Source: UBA1429 sp964482225 (GTDB lineage Bacteria > Chloroflexota > Anaerolineae > UBA1429). From it: a stretch of 64,000 nucleotides of DNA. Location of the stretch: assembly GCA_964482225.1 (NCBI GenBank), contig CAYZWT010000012.1, positions 1-64,000 on the forward strand. The letters are read 5' to 3'. A program made the position numbers and the translations under genes. The notes beneath the pieces were generated by a model. The model was not told where the DNA came from, ran no database searches, and was given only the letters and a program-made list of their open reading frames with translations. Within the stretch, counting starts at the first letter, position 1, and each line of letters starts with the position of its first letter. Of this stretch, positions 25,951 to 35,224 are shown in pieces.

Positions 25951-27026
25951 GCACCCTCCCCCTGGCCCGGGCCGGCCATCTGGCGCAGGCGGAGCTGGCC
26001 GCAAGCGGCCTGGATATCGCCCCCCCGGCTGAGGCGCACCGTGGTCTGGATGCGCCCTTGCACCAGCAGCTCTTGAAAGCGCATGATGCGCTCGCGCGGC
26101 GACGGCGTATAGTCGCAGCCGGGCGTAGGGTTCATGGGGATCAGGTTCACGTGGCAGAGCATACTCTGCAATAGATCAGCGGTCTGGCGGGCGCACTCGT
26201 CCGAGTCGTTGACGCCATCGGCCAGGGCATACTCGAACGTGACGCGGCGGCCTGTGCGCTCGATATACAGTCGCGCCGCCTCCATGAGCCGCGCCAGCGG
26301 GTAGCGGCGGTTGATGGGCACCAGCTTTTCGCGCAGGGCATCGGTGGGGGCGTGCAGCGAGATGGCCAGGCCCACCTCCAGGCCGGCCCGGGCCATGCGC
26401 TCGATCCCCGGCACAAGGCCCGCCGTGCTGATGGTAAAGCGCCGTATGCCTAGCGCCAGCCCCTCGCGATCATTGAGATTCCCAATGGCCTGCCACACGG
26501 CGTCATAATTCAGCAGAGGCTCCCCCATGCCCATGAACACCACGTTGGTTACGTGGGCGTTTTCCTCGCGCAGCCGCTGGCTGTAGTAGAGCACCTGGGC
26601 CGAGATCTCGCCGATGGTCAGGTCGCGGCTATAGCCGCTGCGCCCGGTGGCGCAGAAAAGACACCCCAGCGGGCACCCGATCTGCGACGAGACGCAGACG
26701 GTGTTGCGGTTGGTATAGCGCATCAGCACCGTCTCGATGATCAGGCCATCAGAGGCTTGGAAGGCGACCTTTTCCGTCAGCCCATCGGACTCGGCGACGC
26801 GATCCACCACCGGCAGGTGCCCGATATAGGTCTGCTCCAGCAGGCGCTGGCGCAACCCTACGGGCAGGTTGCCCATCTCGTTCGGGTCGTCGGTGAGGGT
26901 ATGATAGATCCAGCGCCAGATCTGGGTGGCCCGAAAACGCGGCTCGCCCCAATCCACGACGAGCTGCGTCAGCTCGGCAAGCGACAGCCCCAGTAGGTTG
27001 ATCCTGTTCCTTCCGTCTGTGGGCAC
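25947..27026 (-). CDS. rlmN: Dual-specificity rRNA/tRNA adenine-C2 methyltransferase RlmN
   Basis: A 359-residue radical SAM enzyme methylating A2503 of 23S rRNA and A37 of some tRNAs. The iron-sulfur motif is CPLGCLFC (CX3CX2C) after CVSSQIG, with VVFMGMGEPLLN and the C-terminal methyl-carrying region (LCHVNLIPMNPTPG). The GTG start follows GGAGAAGG. It lies between the membrane protease gene (45 bases upstream) and rpe. Confidence 0.94.
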   Translation of the reverse strand: MPTDGRNRINLLGLSLAELTQLVVDWGEPRFRATQIWRWIYHTLTDDPNEMGNLPVGLRQRLLEQTYIGHLPVVDRVAESDGLTEKVAFQASDGLIIETVLMRYTNRNTVCVSSQIGCPLGCLFCATGRSGYSRDLTIGEISAQVLYYSQRLREENAHVTNVVFMGMGEPLLNYDAVWQAIGNLNDREGLALGIRRFTISTAGLVPGIERMARAGLEVGLAISLHAPTDALREKLVPINRRYPLARLMEAARLYIERTGRRVTFEYALADGVNDSDECARQTADLLQSMLCHVNLIPMNPTPGCDYTPSPRERIMRFQELLVQGRIQTTVRLSRGGDIQAACGQLRLRQMAGPGQGEGA

Positions 27027-27071
27027 GTGACCTTCTCCCGTCGTCGGCAGCCCGGCCCGCCGAGCGCTCGC

Positions 27072-27761
27072 CTAGCGGCGGCGTCGGCCGGTCAGCAAAA
27101 AGACATAGTAGAGGATCGTCATCAACGATTGCACGGCGGCGGCCACATAGGTCAGCGCTGCGCCCGAGAGCACGGCCCGCACGCCCTTTTCCTCTTCGGC
27201 GGAGGCGATCAGGCCGCTCTGGGAGAGCATGGCGACGGCCCGGTTGCTGGCGTCAAACTCGACGGGCAGCGTCACCAGCGAAAAGACCAGCGTGCCAGAA
27301 AAGAGCAACAGGCCGATCCAGGAGAGGTCGGTCAGAGCCAGCAACAGACCGGCGATAAAGAGCAAGGGCCCCACCCAGGAGCCGATCTGCACCACCGGCA
27401 CGATGGCGGAGCGCAGGGTCATGGGCAGGTAGTTGTCGCGCTTTTGCATGGCGTGGCCGATCTCGTGGGCCACGATGCCCAGGGACGCCACCGATGCCGT
27501 GCGGGCCACAGGCTGCGAAAGGTGCAGGCTGTTGTTGCGCGGGTCATAGTGATCGGAGAGCTGCCCCCCTGTCTCGCTGAGGCTCACCTGGCCCATGCCG
27601 TGGTTGCGCAGCAAGCGCTGGGCCGCCTCCATGCCCGTCATGCCGGAGCGGTTGGGCACCTGCAGGTACTTGTTAAAGGCAGCCTTGACCTTGTACTGGG
27701 CATAGAGCCCCAGCAAGAGGGCCGGCAACGCAAAGATGAAATACATGGGATCAAAGAACAT
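27072..27761 (-). CDS. Zinc-dependent membrane neutral protease (YugP type)
   Basis: A 229-residue membrane metalloprotease. The N-terminal anchor is MYFIFALPALLLGLYAQYKV; the zinc motif HEIGHAMQ is at ~residues 104-111; several hydrophobic segments follow (VVQIGSWVGPLLFIAGLLLA, IGLLLFSGTLVFSLVTLPVE) and a basic C-terminus. The PVEFDASNRAVAML motif is typical of the family. It is the first gene of a protease-rlmN-rpe unit under the promoter at 27807-27835. Confidence 0.88.
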   Translation of the reverse strand: MFFDPMYFIFALPALLLGLYAQYKVKAAFNKYLQVPNRSGMTGMEAAQRLLRNHGMGQVSLSETGGQLSDHYDPRNNSLHLSQPVARTASVASLGIVAHEIGHAMQKRDNYLPMTLRSAIVPVVQIGSWVGPLLFIAGLLLALTDLSWIGLLLFSGTLVFSLVTLPVEFDASNRAVAMLSQSGLIASAEEEKGVRAVLSGAALTYVAAAVQSLMTILYYVFLLTGRRRR

Positions 27762-27806
27762 CGCTATCGATACCTCCTCAAGCGCATTTGCTGAGTAGCT
27801 TGCCTT

Positions 27807-27835
27807 ATTATACGTTCGGGGAGGCGCCCTGCCAA
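27807..27835 (-). promoter_or_regulatory. Promoter of the protease-rlmN-rpe operon
   Basis: On the minus strand TTGGCA (27835-27830) and TATAAT (27812-27807) are separated by 17 bases, 46 bases upstream of the protease ATG. Confidence 0.75.
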
Positions 27836-27977
27836 ACCCTTGGCCGCAGAACGCGCCACAAGAGCGCGCCGTGCATCGGGAGGTCTATGCGGCTCATTGC
27901 ATGCCGGGCACGTTGGCATACACTCTCTTCTCAGGCAGGCACGCTTTCCCCAGTGAACCTACATACCATCCCCACAA

Positions 27978-28976
27978 CTAGGCCGGGCCCTCGGCGCCCA
28001 AGGCTTGCAGCAGCGCGCGGATATAGCCATAGCAAAAGGCGTGGGCGCGATGGCCGTAGGGTGTATCCAGCGCCGAGTTGGGCACATGGTCGGGCACCAG
28101 CACCCCGTCATAGCCCACCGCTTGATAGGTCTGGAGAGCGCGCACCATGTCCACATCGCCCTCGTCGGGCATTACCTCGTCAAAGCGCAGGTAGCCGCCC
28201 CGGATATTGCGAAAGTGCACCCAGAAGATGCGCTTGCGCTCGCCAAAGTAGCGAATGGCCTCGTATACCTGCTCTGGAGCGGTGCACATCTCGCTGATGG
28301 TGCCTTGGCAGAAATTAAGGCCGTGATAGGGGCTGTCGCTCAGGGCGATGAAGCGTCTGACGCCCTCCAGGCTCCCCAGCACCCGCTCGATGCCCCGATA
28401 GCCCACGCCCGGCGGCATGCCCGGGTCGTGCTGGTGGCAGCCCATGCGCACTTTTGACGATTCGGCGGCGGGGATCACCCGCTCCACAAAGTAGCTGATG
28501 CGCTCCCAGGCTTGTTCGGCGGTCACCGGCGCATAGGGCAGCGGCGGATCGTTCTTGAGCGCCTCATAGTCAAAGTGGCTGTACATCAGGCCGCCGCGCC
28601 CAGGCGAGCGCTGGGGCGAGCGCACCACCGGCAGGATGGCCAGGTTGTAGAGCAGCAGCGAGATGCCCGCCTGGGCGGCGGCCTCGATGCACTGGATCGC
28701 CTGATCAATCTGGCGGTCACGCTCAGGACCGCCCAGCATGATCTGGGGCCAGGCCTGGCGCTCGATCCCAGCAGAGGTGAGGGGCAGGTGCAACGCCGCC
28801 AGGGTCAGGCCGTGGCCCTCGACCCGCTCGCGCAGCGCCGTGAGGGCGTCCACGCGCCAGGGCACGCCCTCGAACCCGGGCAACCCGGCCGGGGTCGTGT
28901 CAATGTGGGTGACGCCCATCTGTCGGCAGAAGGCCAGGTTCTCATCGGTAATGGGGATCTGTGCGCCCAAGTGCAT
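27978..28976 (-). CDS. Mannonate dehydratase-like TIM-barrel enzyme
   Basis: A 332-residue protein resembling D-mannonate dehydratase (UxuA), which dehydrates mannonate to 2-keto-3-deoxygluconate in hexuronate breakdown. Evidence is GCHQHDPGMPPGVGYRGIERVLGS, CQGTISEM, IFWVHFRNIRGG, EVMPDEGDVDMV and DHVPN, given here in short pieces: MGCHQHDPGMPPG binds metal through His and Asp, and NFCQGTISEM is typical. ATG 28976 follows AAGGAA; the frame is open to 29069 without a supporting start. Monocistronic by its own promoter at 29058-29085. Confidence 0.82.
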   Translation of the reverse strand: MHLGAQIPITDENLAFCRQMGVTHIDTTPAGLPGFEGVPWRVDALTALRERVEGHGLTLAALHLPLTSAGIERQAWPQIMLGGPERDRQIDQAIQCIEAAAQAGISLLLYNLAILPVVRSPQRSPGRGGLMYSHFDYEALKNDPPLPYAPVTAEQAWERISYFVERVIPAAESSKVRMGCHQHDPGMPPGVGYRGIERVLGSLEGVRRFIALSDSPYHGLNFCQGTISEMCTAPEQVYEAIRYFGERKRIFWVHFRNIRGGYLRFDEVMPDEGDVDMVRALQTYQAVGYDGVLVPDHVPNSALDTPYGHRAHAFCYGYIRALLQALGAEGPA

Positions 28977-29057
28977 GCGTGGTTCCTTTCGTTGCAGGCT
29001 AGACGTCCAGGTCGGGATACGGTTCCTTTGGGCACGGGGAGGCGCCCCCGCGCATCT

Positions 29058-29085
29058 AGTATAGCGCATCTTGCCGCCTTCTCAA
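29058..29085 (-). promoter_or_regulatory. Promoter of the mannonate dehydratase-like gene
   Basis: On the minus strand TTGAGA (29085-29080) and TATACT (29063-29058) are separated by 16 bases. Confidence 0.6.
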
Positions 29086-29110
29086 GCCCGTGCCGCTCCC
29101 AGATGGCCGA

Positions 29111-29138
29111 TTGACGCTCCATACACCAGGGCTATAAT
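29111..29138 (+). promoter_or_regulatory. Promoter of the thiI operon
   Basis: TTGACG (29111-29116) and TATAAT (29133-29138) are separated by 16 bases, 28 bases before the thiI ATG. Confidence 0.75.
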
Positions 29139-29165
29139 GAGCTTTGCCACTCGAAAAGGGGGAGC

Positions 29166-30290
29166 ATGGGCATCGTACTGTTGCGCTATGGCGAGGTTGC
29201 GCTCAAAGGCCGAAACCGCCACATCCTGCTGCGAAGGCTGCGCAGGAACATACGCGCCTGCCTGGACGCACATGCCATCGAGGGCGCGGTGCGCTCTGTA
29301 GGGCAGCGCATCTATGTCCACACCGACGCCCCAGAGGCGGCCGTGGAACCCCTCAGCCGCATATTCGGGATCGTCTCCCTGAGCCCTGCCGTGGCGATCC
29401 CGCTGGACCTGGCCGCCATCACCGCCGAGGCCCTGCGCCAGGCCGAGGAGAGCGGGCTCGGCCCCGAGGGCAGCTTTCGCATCCAGGCCCGCCGCGCCAA
29501 CAAGGCGTTCCCGCTCAACTCGACGGAGCTGAACCGGCATGTGGGCGCCGCCGTGGCGCAGCGCTCCGGCGCAGCGGTGGATCTCTCGCCCCGGGCGGAT
29601 GTGAGCATCGGCATCGAGATCGCCGACGAGGCCGCCCTGGTTTACCACCGGGTGATCCCCGCCCCCGGCGGCCTGCCGCTGGGCATCGAGGGCCGCGTCG
29701 TGGCCCTGATCTCGGGCGGCATTGATTCCCCCGTCGCCGCCTGGCTGATGATGAAGCGCGGCTGCACCATCATCCCGCTACACCTGAGCCAGAGCGCCAT
29801 CGAGACGGACAAGGCGCTGGACAATATCGAGCAGCTCCGCCGCTATAGCTATGGCTGGGAGATCAGGCCCACGATCCTCTCTCACGCCGAGGTGATCGAG
29901 CCCGCGATCCATGAGCTACAACGCATGCACGAGGAGCGCTGGAGTTGCCTGCTGTGCAAGCGGGCCATGCTGCGCAAGGCCTGCGAGATCGCGGCGCTGT
30001 TCCGCGCCCACGCCGTGGTCATGGGGGACTCGCTGGGCCAAGTGGCCAGCCAGACCCTCCCCAACATGGAGGTCATCTCCTATGGGATGCCCAAGCCGAT
30101 CCTGCGCCCGCTGATCGGCCTGGACAAGACCGAGATCATCGCCCTGGCCCGCCAGATCGGCACCTTTGACACGTCCACCCGCGATAGCGCGGCCTGCCCG
30201 TATGTTCCGCAACATCCCATCACCCGCGCCAGCGTGGCCGAGCTGAACCAGATCGAGGCGTCGCTTTGCGGCGCAAGGGAGGCGCTATGA
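29166..30290 (+). CDS. thiI: tRNA 4-thiouridine synthase ThiI
   Basis: A 374-residue enzyme adenylating tRNA U8 for thiolation. The N-terminal ferredoxin-like and THUMP domains (RYGEVALKGRNRH, RIQARRANKAFP) are followed by the PP-loop SGGIDSPVAAWLMMKRG (~residue 181) and GDSLGQVASQTLPNM. It lacks the C-terminal rhodanese domain of the E. coli protein, as is common outside Enterobacteria. Its TGA overlaps the next ATG (ATGA). Confidence 0.93.
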   Translation: MGIVLLRYGEVALKGRNRHILLRRLRRNIRACLDAHAIEGAVRSVGQRIYVHTDAPEAAVEPLSRIFGIVSLSPAVAIPLDLAAITAEALRQAEESGLGPEGSFRIQARRANKAFPLNSTELNRHVGAAVAQRSGAAVDLSPRADVSIGIEIADEAALVYHRVIPAPGGLPLGIEGRVVALISGGIDSPVAAWLMMKRGCTIIPLHLSQSAIETDKALDNIEQLRRYSYGWEIRPTILSHAEVIEPAIHELQRMHEERWSCLLCKRAMLRKACEIAALFRAHAVVMGDSLGQVASQTLPNMEVISYGMPKPILRPLIGLDKTEIIALARQIGTFDTSTRDSAACPYVPQHPITRASVAELNQIEASLCGAREAL

Positions 30291-32914
30291 GCCAGCGTTC
30301 CCAGCATCGCTTTCTCACCGGCCTGATGCTTCTGGCGTTGGCCTCGGCGGCCCTGGCAGGCTGTACCCTGTTCGGCGCGCCAGACGCCACGCCCGCCCCC
30401 ACAGACGATGAGACCACCCTGCCGGCGGCGACCATGACGCTCACGGCCACGCCGGGGGAGATCATCTGGGAGCCGATACCGACGCTGCCCGCCGCGCCCA
30501 CAATGGTCGAGGTGATCGAGCTGGCGGGGCCGCCCGCGCCGGGGCTCGGTCCCCAGAGCATCGCCTTGCTGGGGGAGCGGGTCTATACGGCCAACGAGGA
30601 GAGCCGCAACCTGTCCATCATCCAGGGGGGCGCCGTACGCAGCGTCCTGCCCCTGGAGCAGGGACCCTATCGCCTCGTGGCCGACCCGGCCCGCGAGCAA
30701 CTGTACGTGCTCAATCAGTTCGGGCGCTCTATCCTCGTGGTGGGTGGAGAAGAGCTTGTCGCACACTGGGCGCTGCCCTTCGAGCCCACCGCCGGCACCC
30801 TGGTGGATGACCAGCTCTGGATCGGCGCCATGTCGGGCGAGCTGGCGCGGCTGGACGTGGCCACCGGGATCGCGCTGCAACCGGCGCCCCCGCCCATCCA
30901 GGGCATGATCCAGGACCTGGCCCTGGCCGAGGGGCGGGTGCTGGTGGGCTCGCACCAGCAGGTGGCCCTGTATGACGCCCAGAGCCTGCAACCCGTGGCG
31001 GGCCAACCGGTGGCGGGTTACCGCGCCCTGGCCGTGGCCGGAGAGGCCCTCTATCTATGCACCGACGACCTGGCGACCGGCGCAACCTGGCTGGAGCGCT
31101 GGGAACTGGCCGGCCTGACGCCGCAGGCCCGCCTGGCCGCCCCCGGCGACACGGGCGCCATCTGGGTGGATGCACCTGGGCAGCGCGCCGTCCTCACAGG
31201 CGCGACCACCCACCGGCTCTACCTGCTGGATCTGGCCACGGGCGCCACGCTGCTGGAGCGCACGGCGGGATTGGCGCCCCGGTCGCTGGCCTATGACGCC
31301 GGCGCCGAGTGGCTATATGTCACCCACAGCGAGAGCCACACCGTGGTCGTCGTAGCGCCCGAGGATTTGAGCGTCAGCGAGATCACGCCCACGGCGCTGC
31401 AAATCACGGCGCTGGCAGCAGGGCCGGAGCCGGGCAGCCTGCTGGTGGGTCTGAGCACGGGCGAGGTGCGCCTGTTGCGCCGCCAGGGCGCCGCCAGCAT
31501 CTGGCCCGTGGGCGTCTACCCCGGCGAGGTGGGCTATGTGCCCGCACTGGATCGCGTGGCCGTGGTGGATCGCGCCCTGGGCGAGTTGCTGCTGCTGGAG
31601 CGCGACGGCAGCGTGTGGCTGCGGCACGCCACCGGCCCCAACCCGCGCAGCCTGTACATTGACGCGCAGCGACACACCATCTATGCGGGAGACCTGCGCT
31701 TCAACTGGGTGGCCGAGCCCCCTGATATACTCGGTATACCCGCCGGTCTGGCGGGCAGCTACCCGCCCGTGGGCCTGCTGCGCGACACCCGCCGCGACCA
31801 CCTGTACGCCATCGCCTGGAACGGCATACCCGGCTCCAATGGCGGCTATCGGATCGTCCGCGAGCGAGACGGCGTCTGGAACGCCGAGCTGCCCGCGCCA
31901 GGGCGGTTGAGCGTGATCGAGGCGGCCTATGACGAGCGCACCGACCGCTTTTACAGCACCCACGCCCACATGGGCCAGTTCGGCCTTGAAGTCAGCGAGG
32001 GCGAGACCCTGGCTGAGGCCGCCTACCTCGCCCTGGATCGCTATCCCCAGGCCATGCTCCTGAACGCCGAGCTGTGGCGGCTCTGGCTGGCGCTGCCCGC
32101 CGCGCCCGGCGAGCCCGCCCACACGCGCCTGCTGGCCCTGGATACCCGCACCCTGTCGCCCGCCGCCACGCTCCAGGCACCCGACCGCATCGCCCGCATG
32201 GCGCTGGATGCGGCGACACAGCGGCTGTATCTGGCCGCCCAGGACGAGGCGCGCATCTATGTGGTGCAGGATGTGGCGCTGCCCGCGCCGCCCGCGCCGA
32301 CGGCCACTCCGGGGGTGACTGTTGCCGTCGAGACGGCGACAGCTACGGCCACGGCCACGCCCGAGCCCACAGGGACCCTGACGCCCCCGGCGTCGCCGAC
32401 GCGCACCGCCACGACGCCGGTTCCGCCCCCCACCGCCACGCCCACGCCAGCCGCCACCGAATGCGCCCATATCGTGTATCCCGACCTGTACGATGTGTGG
32501 GAGAGGGCGGCGCCCGGTGGGCTGGGTTGCGCCCACGGTCCGGCCCAGGCCGGGCAGTGGGGCTGGCAGGCGTTCCAGAATGGCGAGCTGTTCTGGTTCG
32601 ACGCCACGCGTCAGATCCTGATCCTCTATGCGGACGGGACCTGGACCATTGTAGACGACCAGTGGCGCGAGGGCATGCCCGACCTGGGCTGCGACGCCGC
32701 CCCGCCCCAGGGGCTCTGGCAGCCCATACGCGGTTTTGGCCTGGCCTGGTGCCAGGAGCCCGGCCTGCGCGAGCGCCTTGGCTGGGCGCTGGGCTCGGAG
32801 CAAGCCTTTGAGAGCCTCTATCAGGCCTTTGCGGGCGGCTCGCTGATCACCCATCCCCGGGGCGGCGCCTTTTGGCTCGATCGGGGCGGCACCTATTACC
32901 GCATCTATCCATGA
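30287..32914 (+). CDS. Beta-propeller lipoprotein with Thr/Pro linker and C-terminal domain
   Basis: An 875-residue surface lipoprotein. The signal peptide ends in a lipobox (LASAALAGC). Residues ~80-660 read as YncE/WD-like propeller blades (for example LYVLNQFGRSILVVGG, LYVTHSESHTVVVV). A Thr/Ala/Pro linker (~665-725, TATATATPEPTGTLTPP) precedes a ~140-residue C-terminal domain with four cysteines (CAHIVYPDLYDVW, LGCAHG, LGCDAAP, AWCQEPG). Function unknown. ATG 30287 overlaps the thiI stop and its own stop overlaps an ATG before malQ, so translation of the three is likely coupled. Confidence 0.75.
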   Translation: MSQRSQHRFLTGLMLLALASAALAGCTLFGAPDATPAPTDDETTLPAATMTLTATPGEIIWEPIPTLPAAPTMVEVIELAGPPAPGLGPQSIALLGERVYTANEESRNLSIIQGGAVRSVLPLEQGPYRLVADPAREQLYVLNQFGRSILVVGGEELVAHWALPFEPTAGTLVDDQLWIGAMSGELARLDVATGIALQPAPPPIQGMIQDLALAEGRVLVGSHQQVALYDAQSLQPVAGQPVAGYRALAVAGEALYLCTDDLATGATWLERWELAGLTPQARLAAPGDTGAIWVDAPGQRAVLTGATTHRLYLLDLATGATLLERTAGLAPRSLAYDAGAEWLYVTHSESHTVVVVAPEDLSVSEITPTALQITALAAGPEPGSLLVGLSTGEVRLLRRQGAASIWPVGVYPGEVGYVPALDRVAVVDRALGELLLLERDGSVWLRHATGPNPRSLYIDAQRHTIYAGDLRFNWVAEPPDILGIPAGLAGSYPPVGLLRDTRRDHLYAIAWNGIPGSNGGYRIVRERDGVWNAELPAPGRLSVIEAAYDERTDRFYSTHAHMGQFGLEVSEGETLAEAAYLALDRYPQAMLLNAELWRLWLALPAAPGEPAHTRLLALDTRTLSPAATLQAPDRIARMALDAATQRLYLAAQDEARIYVVQDVALPAPPAPTATPGVTVAVETATATATATPEPTGTLTPPASPTRTATTPVPPPTATPTPAATECAHIVYPDLYDVWERAAPGGLGCAHGPAQAGQWGWQAFQNGELFWFDATRQILILYADGTWTIVDDQWREGMPDLGCDAAPPQGLWQPIRGFGLAWCQEPGLRERLGWALGSEQAFESLYQAFAGGSLITHPRGGAFWLDRGGTYYRIYP

Positions 32915-32931
32915 GCAAGGGAGAGACCCAT

Positions 32932-34461
32932 ATGGCGCGCAAACGTCGCTGCGGCATCCTGTGTCACCCGACCTGCCTGCCCGGCCCCTTTGGCATCGGC
33001 GACCTGGGCGAGGCGGCCTACCGGCTGGTGGATTTCCTGGCCAGCGCCGGGCAATCGGTCTGGCAGGTGTTGCCCCTGGGGCCCACCGGCTATGGCGATT
33101 CGCCCTATCAGCCCTTTTCCGCCTTTGCCGGCAACCCGCTGCTCATTGATCCGCGCCAACTGGTAGAGGACGGGCTCTTGACAGAGCGCGACCTGACGCT
33201 GCCCGACCCCTTTGCCGACGACCGGGTACACTATGGCGAGGTGATCGCCTTCAAGCAGATGGTGTTGCGCAGGGCGCACGGGCGCCTGGGGCTAGCGCCG
33301 GAGGCCGTGCGCCAAGAGTACGCCGCCTTTTGCGAGGCGCAACGCGACTGGTTGGACGACTATTGCCTGTTCATGGCGCTCAAGCAGCGCCACGCCTGGG
33401 CCGGCTGGTTCGAGTGGCCCCGCGAGATCGCCCTGCGCGCTCCCGAGGCACTGGCGCGCTGGCGCCACGAGCTACGCGACGAGGTGGGCTATCACAGCCT
33501 CGTGCAGTTCCTGTTCGAGCGCCAGTGGCAACGCCTGCACGCCTACGCCCAGGGCAACGGCATCCAGATCATCGGCGATCTGCCCATCTTTGTGGGGCAC
33601 GATAGCGCCGATGTGTGGGGCAACCAGGCGCTCTTTCAGCTCGACGAGCAGGGCCATCCCACGGTGGTGGCCGGGGTGCCGCCCGACTATTTCTCGCCCA
33701 CGGGCCAGCGCTGGGGCAACCCCCTCTACCGCTGGGAGCGCCTGGCCGAGAGCGGCCATGCATGGTGGCTGCGGCGGCTCCAGCGCGTGCTCTCCCAGGT
33801 GGACGTCGTGCGCATTGACCACTTTCGCGGCTTTGTGGCCTATTGGGAGGTGCCCGCCGACGCGCCCACGGCCATCAATGGCCGCTGGGCGCCGGGGCCG
33901 GGGCGCGCCTTTTTCGACGCCGTGCGCGCCGCCCTGGGCGACCTGCCCATCATCGCCGAGGATCTGGGGCTGATCACTGAGGATGTGACGGCGCTGCGCC
34001 AGGAACTGGGCCTGCCCGGCATGACCGTGCTGCACTTTGCCTTTGGCGGCCCCAGCACCAACCCGCACCTGCCCTTTAACCACGAGCGCAACAGCGTGGT
34101 CTATACCGGCACCCACGACAACGACACCACCATGGGCTGGTACGCCAACCTGGGCGAGCGAGAGGCGCACCGGGTGCGCGTCTATACCGGCTCCGACGGC
34201 AGCGAGATCCATTGGCGCCTGATCCGCCTGGCCCTGACCTCGGTCAGCGATCTGGCGATCTATCCGCTACAGGATGTCTTGGGGCTGGGCAGTTGGGCGC
34301 GCATGAACTATCCTGGACGCGCCCAAAACAACTGGACCTGGCGCTATACGCCCGAGGCCCTGCAACCGGAACTGGCCGAAACGCTGGCCGAGCTGGCGCG
34401 GGTCACCGGACGCCACCCGGCCTGCGAGGACGAGGACGCCAACGCGGCAAAAGAGTCGTGA
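32932..34461 (+). CDS. malQ: 4-alpha-glucanotransferase (amylomaltase)
   Basis: A 509-residue GH77 enzyme disproportionating maltooligosaccharides. Motifs: CHPTCLPGPFGIGDLG, LPLGPTGYGDSPYQPFSAFAGNP, IIGDLPIFVGHDSADVW, the nucleophile region VVRIDHFRGF, acid/base IIAEDLGLI, and TGTHDNDT. The length is typical. ATG 32932 has AGGGAG at 9 bases; ATG 32911, overlapping the previous stop, is an alternative. Confidence 0.94.
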   Translation: MARKRRCGILCHPTCLPGPFGIGDLGEAAYRLVDFLASAGQSVWQVLPLGPTGYGDSPYQPFSAFAGNPLLIDPRQLVEDGLLTERDLTLPDPFADDRVHYGEVIAFKQMVLRRAHGRLGLAPEAVRQEYAAFCEAQRDWLDDYCLFMALKQRHAWAGWFEWPREIALRAPEALARWRHELRDEVGYHSLVQFLFERQWQRLHAYAQGNGIQIIGDLPIFVGHDSADVWGNQALFQLDEQGHPTVVAGVPPDYFSPTGQRWGNPLYRWERLAESGHAWWLRRLQRVLSQVDVVRIDHFRGFVAYWEVPADAPTAINGRWAPGPGRAFFDAVRAALGDLPIIAEDLGLITEDVTALRQELGLPGMTVLHFAFGGPSTNPHLPFNHERNSVVYTGTHDNDTTMGWYANLGEREAHRVRVYTGSDGSEIHWRLIRLALTSVSDLAIYPLQDVLGLGSWARMNYPGRAQNNWTWRYTPEALQPELAETLAELARVTGRHPACEDEDANAAKES

Positions 34462-34530
34462 GGCGCTGCGGCCCATCGTCCATCGTCTTTGGTCTATCGT
34501 CTATCCGCCATCACCGCCAAGGGAGTGATC

Positions 34531-35112
34531 TTGCCTGAGCCAAGCTCCACCGATTGGGACCGCATCTGGCAGCGCCTGTTGCGCTATGGCCCCAGCATGA
34601 CGCCCCAGGGCCGCGAGTATCTGCATCTGGCCCAGCGGCTGGTGCGGGCCAACCGCGCCTTGCTCGAGATCCCCGAGCTGGAGGACGACGCCTATCAGGA
34701 GCTACAGGGCGTCTCTATGCTGCTGCGCTCGGTGGGCGATCCCGAGGAAGAATGGCTGGTCCAACTCCTTTCGCTCATCACGCACCTGATTGATACGCTC
34801 TACGTGCGGCTCGAATATGTCAAGTGGGAGGTCTCGCCCCTTTCCGAGCTGACGGGGGCCATCGCCGAGCTGGAACAGGAAGAGGGGCTAGGCGAGCAGG
34901 ATCGCGCCCTCTTGGCGTTCCTGGCCGAATATGATGCGGCAGTGCGCTCGGGCGCGGGCCTGTTCGATCAAGAGACCCTGGCGCGCCTGCAAGCACAGGC
35001 CGATGCCATAGACGAGGCGATGCTGGCGGGCGCCCACCGCCGGGTACGCGCCCTGGTGGATCTGGTGCGCCGCTACCTGCGCTACGATCCCGACGACGAC
35101 TGGCTGGCGTGA
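34531..35112 (+). CDS. Hypothetical helical protein
   Basis: A 193-residue, mostly alpha-helical cytoplasmic protein without recognised domain. The likely start is TTG 34531 with AAGGGAG upstream (GTG 34525 and TTG 34489 are alternatives). It is Leu/Glu/Asp-rich (LIDTLYVRLEYVKWEV, LVDLVRRYLRYDPDDDW). It follows malQ by 69 bases on the same strand and may share its transcript. Confidence 0.65.
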   Translation: MPEPSSTDWDRIWQRLLRYGPSMTPQGREYLHLAQRLVRANRALLEIPELEDDAYQELQGVSMLLRSVGDPEEEWLVQLLSLITHLIDTLYVRLEYVKWEVSPLSELTGAIAELEQEEGLGEQDRALLAFLAEYDAAVRSGAGLFDQETLARLQAQADAIDEAMLAGAHRRVRALVDLVRRYLRYDPDDDWLA

Positions 35113-35131
35113 CGGAACAAAGCGCAAACGG

Positions 35132-35159
35132 TTGACGTAGCGCAACGCTGCGCTATAGT
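35132..35159 (+). promoter_or_regulatory. Promoter of the Cys-rich lipoprotein gene
   Basis: TTGACG (35132-35137) and TATAGT (35154-35159) are separated by 16 bases. Confidence 0.65.
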
Positions 35160-35224
35160 GTCTGTGGCACTGCATGGTGCATTGCCCTTTTTTGTTCTCG
35201 CTATTTCTCAAAGGGGCACAAAAG

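Noticed and set aside
31313..32854. 513-residue open frame on the minus strand
   Set aside because: It lies antisense to the propeller lipoprotein and reads as low-complexity Gly/Arg/Gln sequence.
34481..34508. Short CATCGTC/TATCGTC tandem phrases between malQ and the next gene
   Set aside because: Too few and imperfect copies to call a functional repeat.
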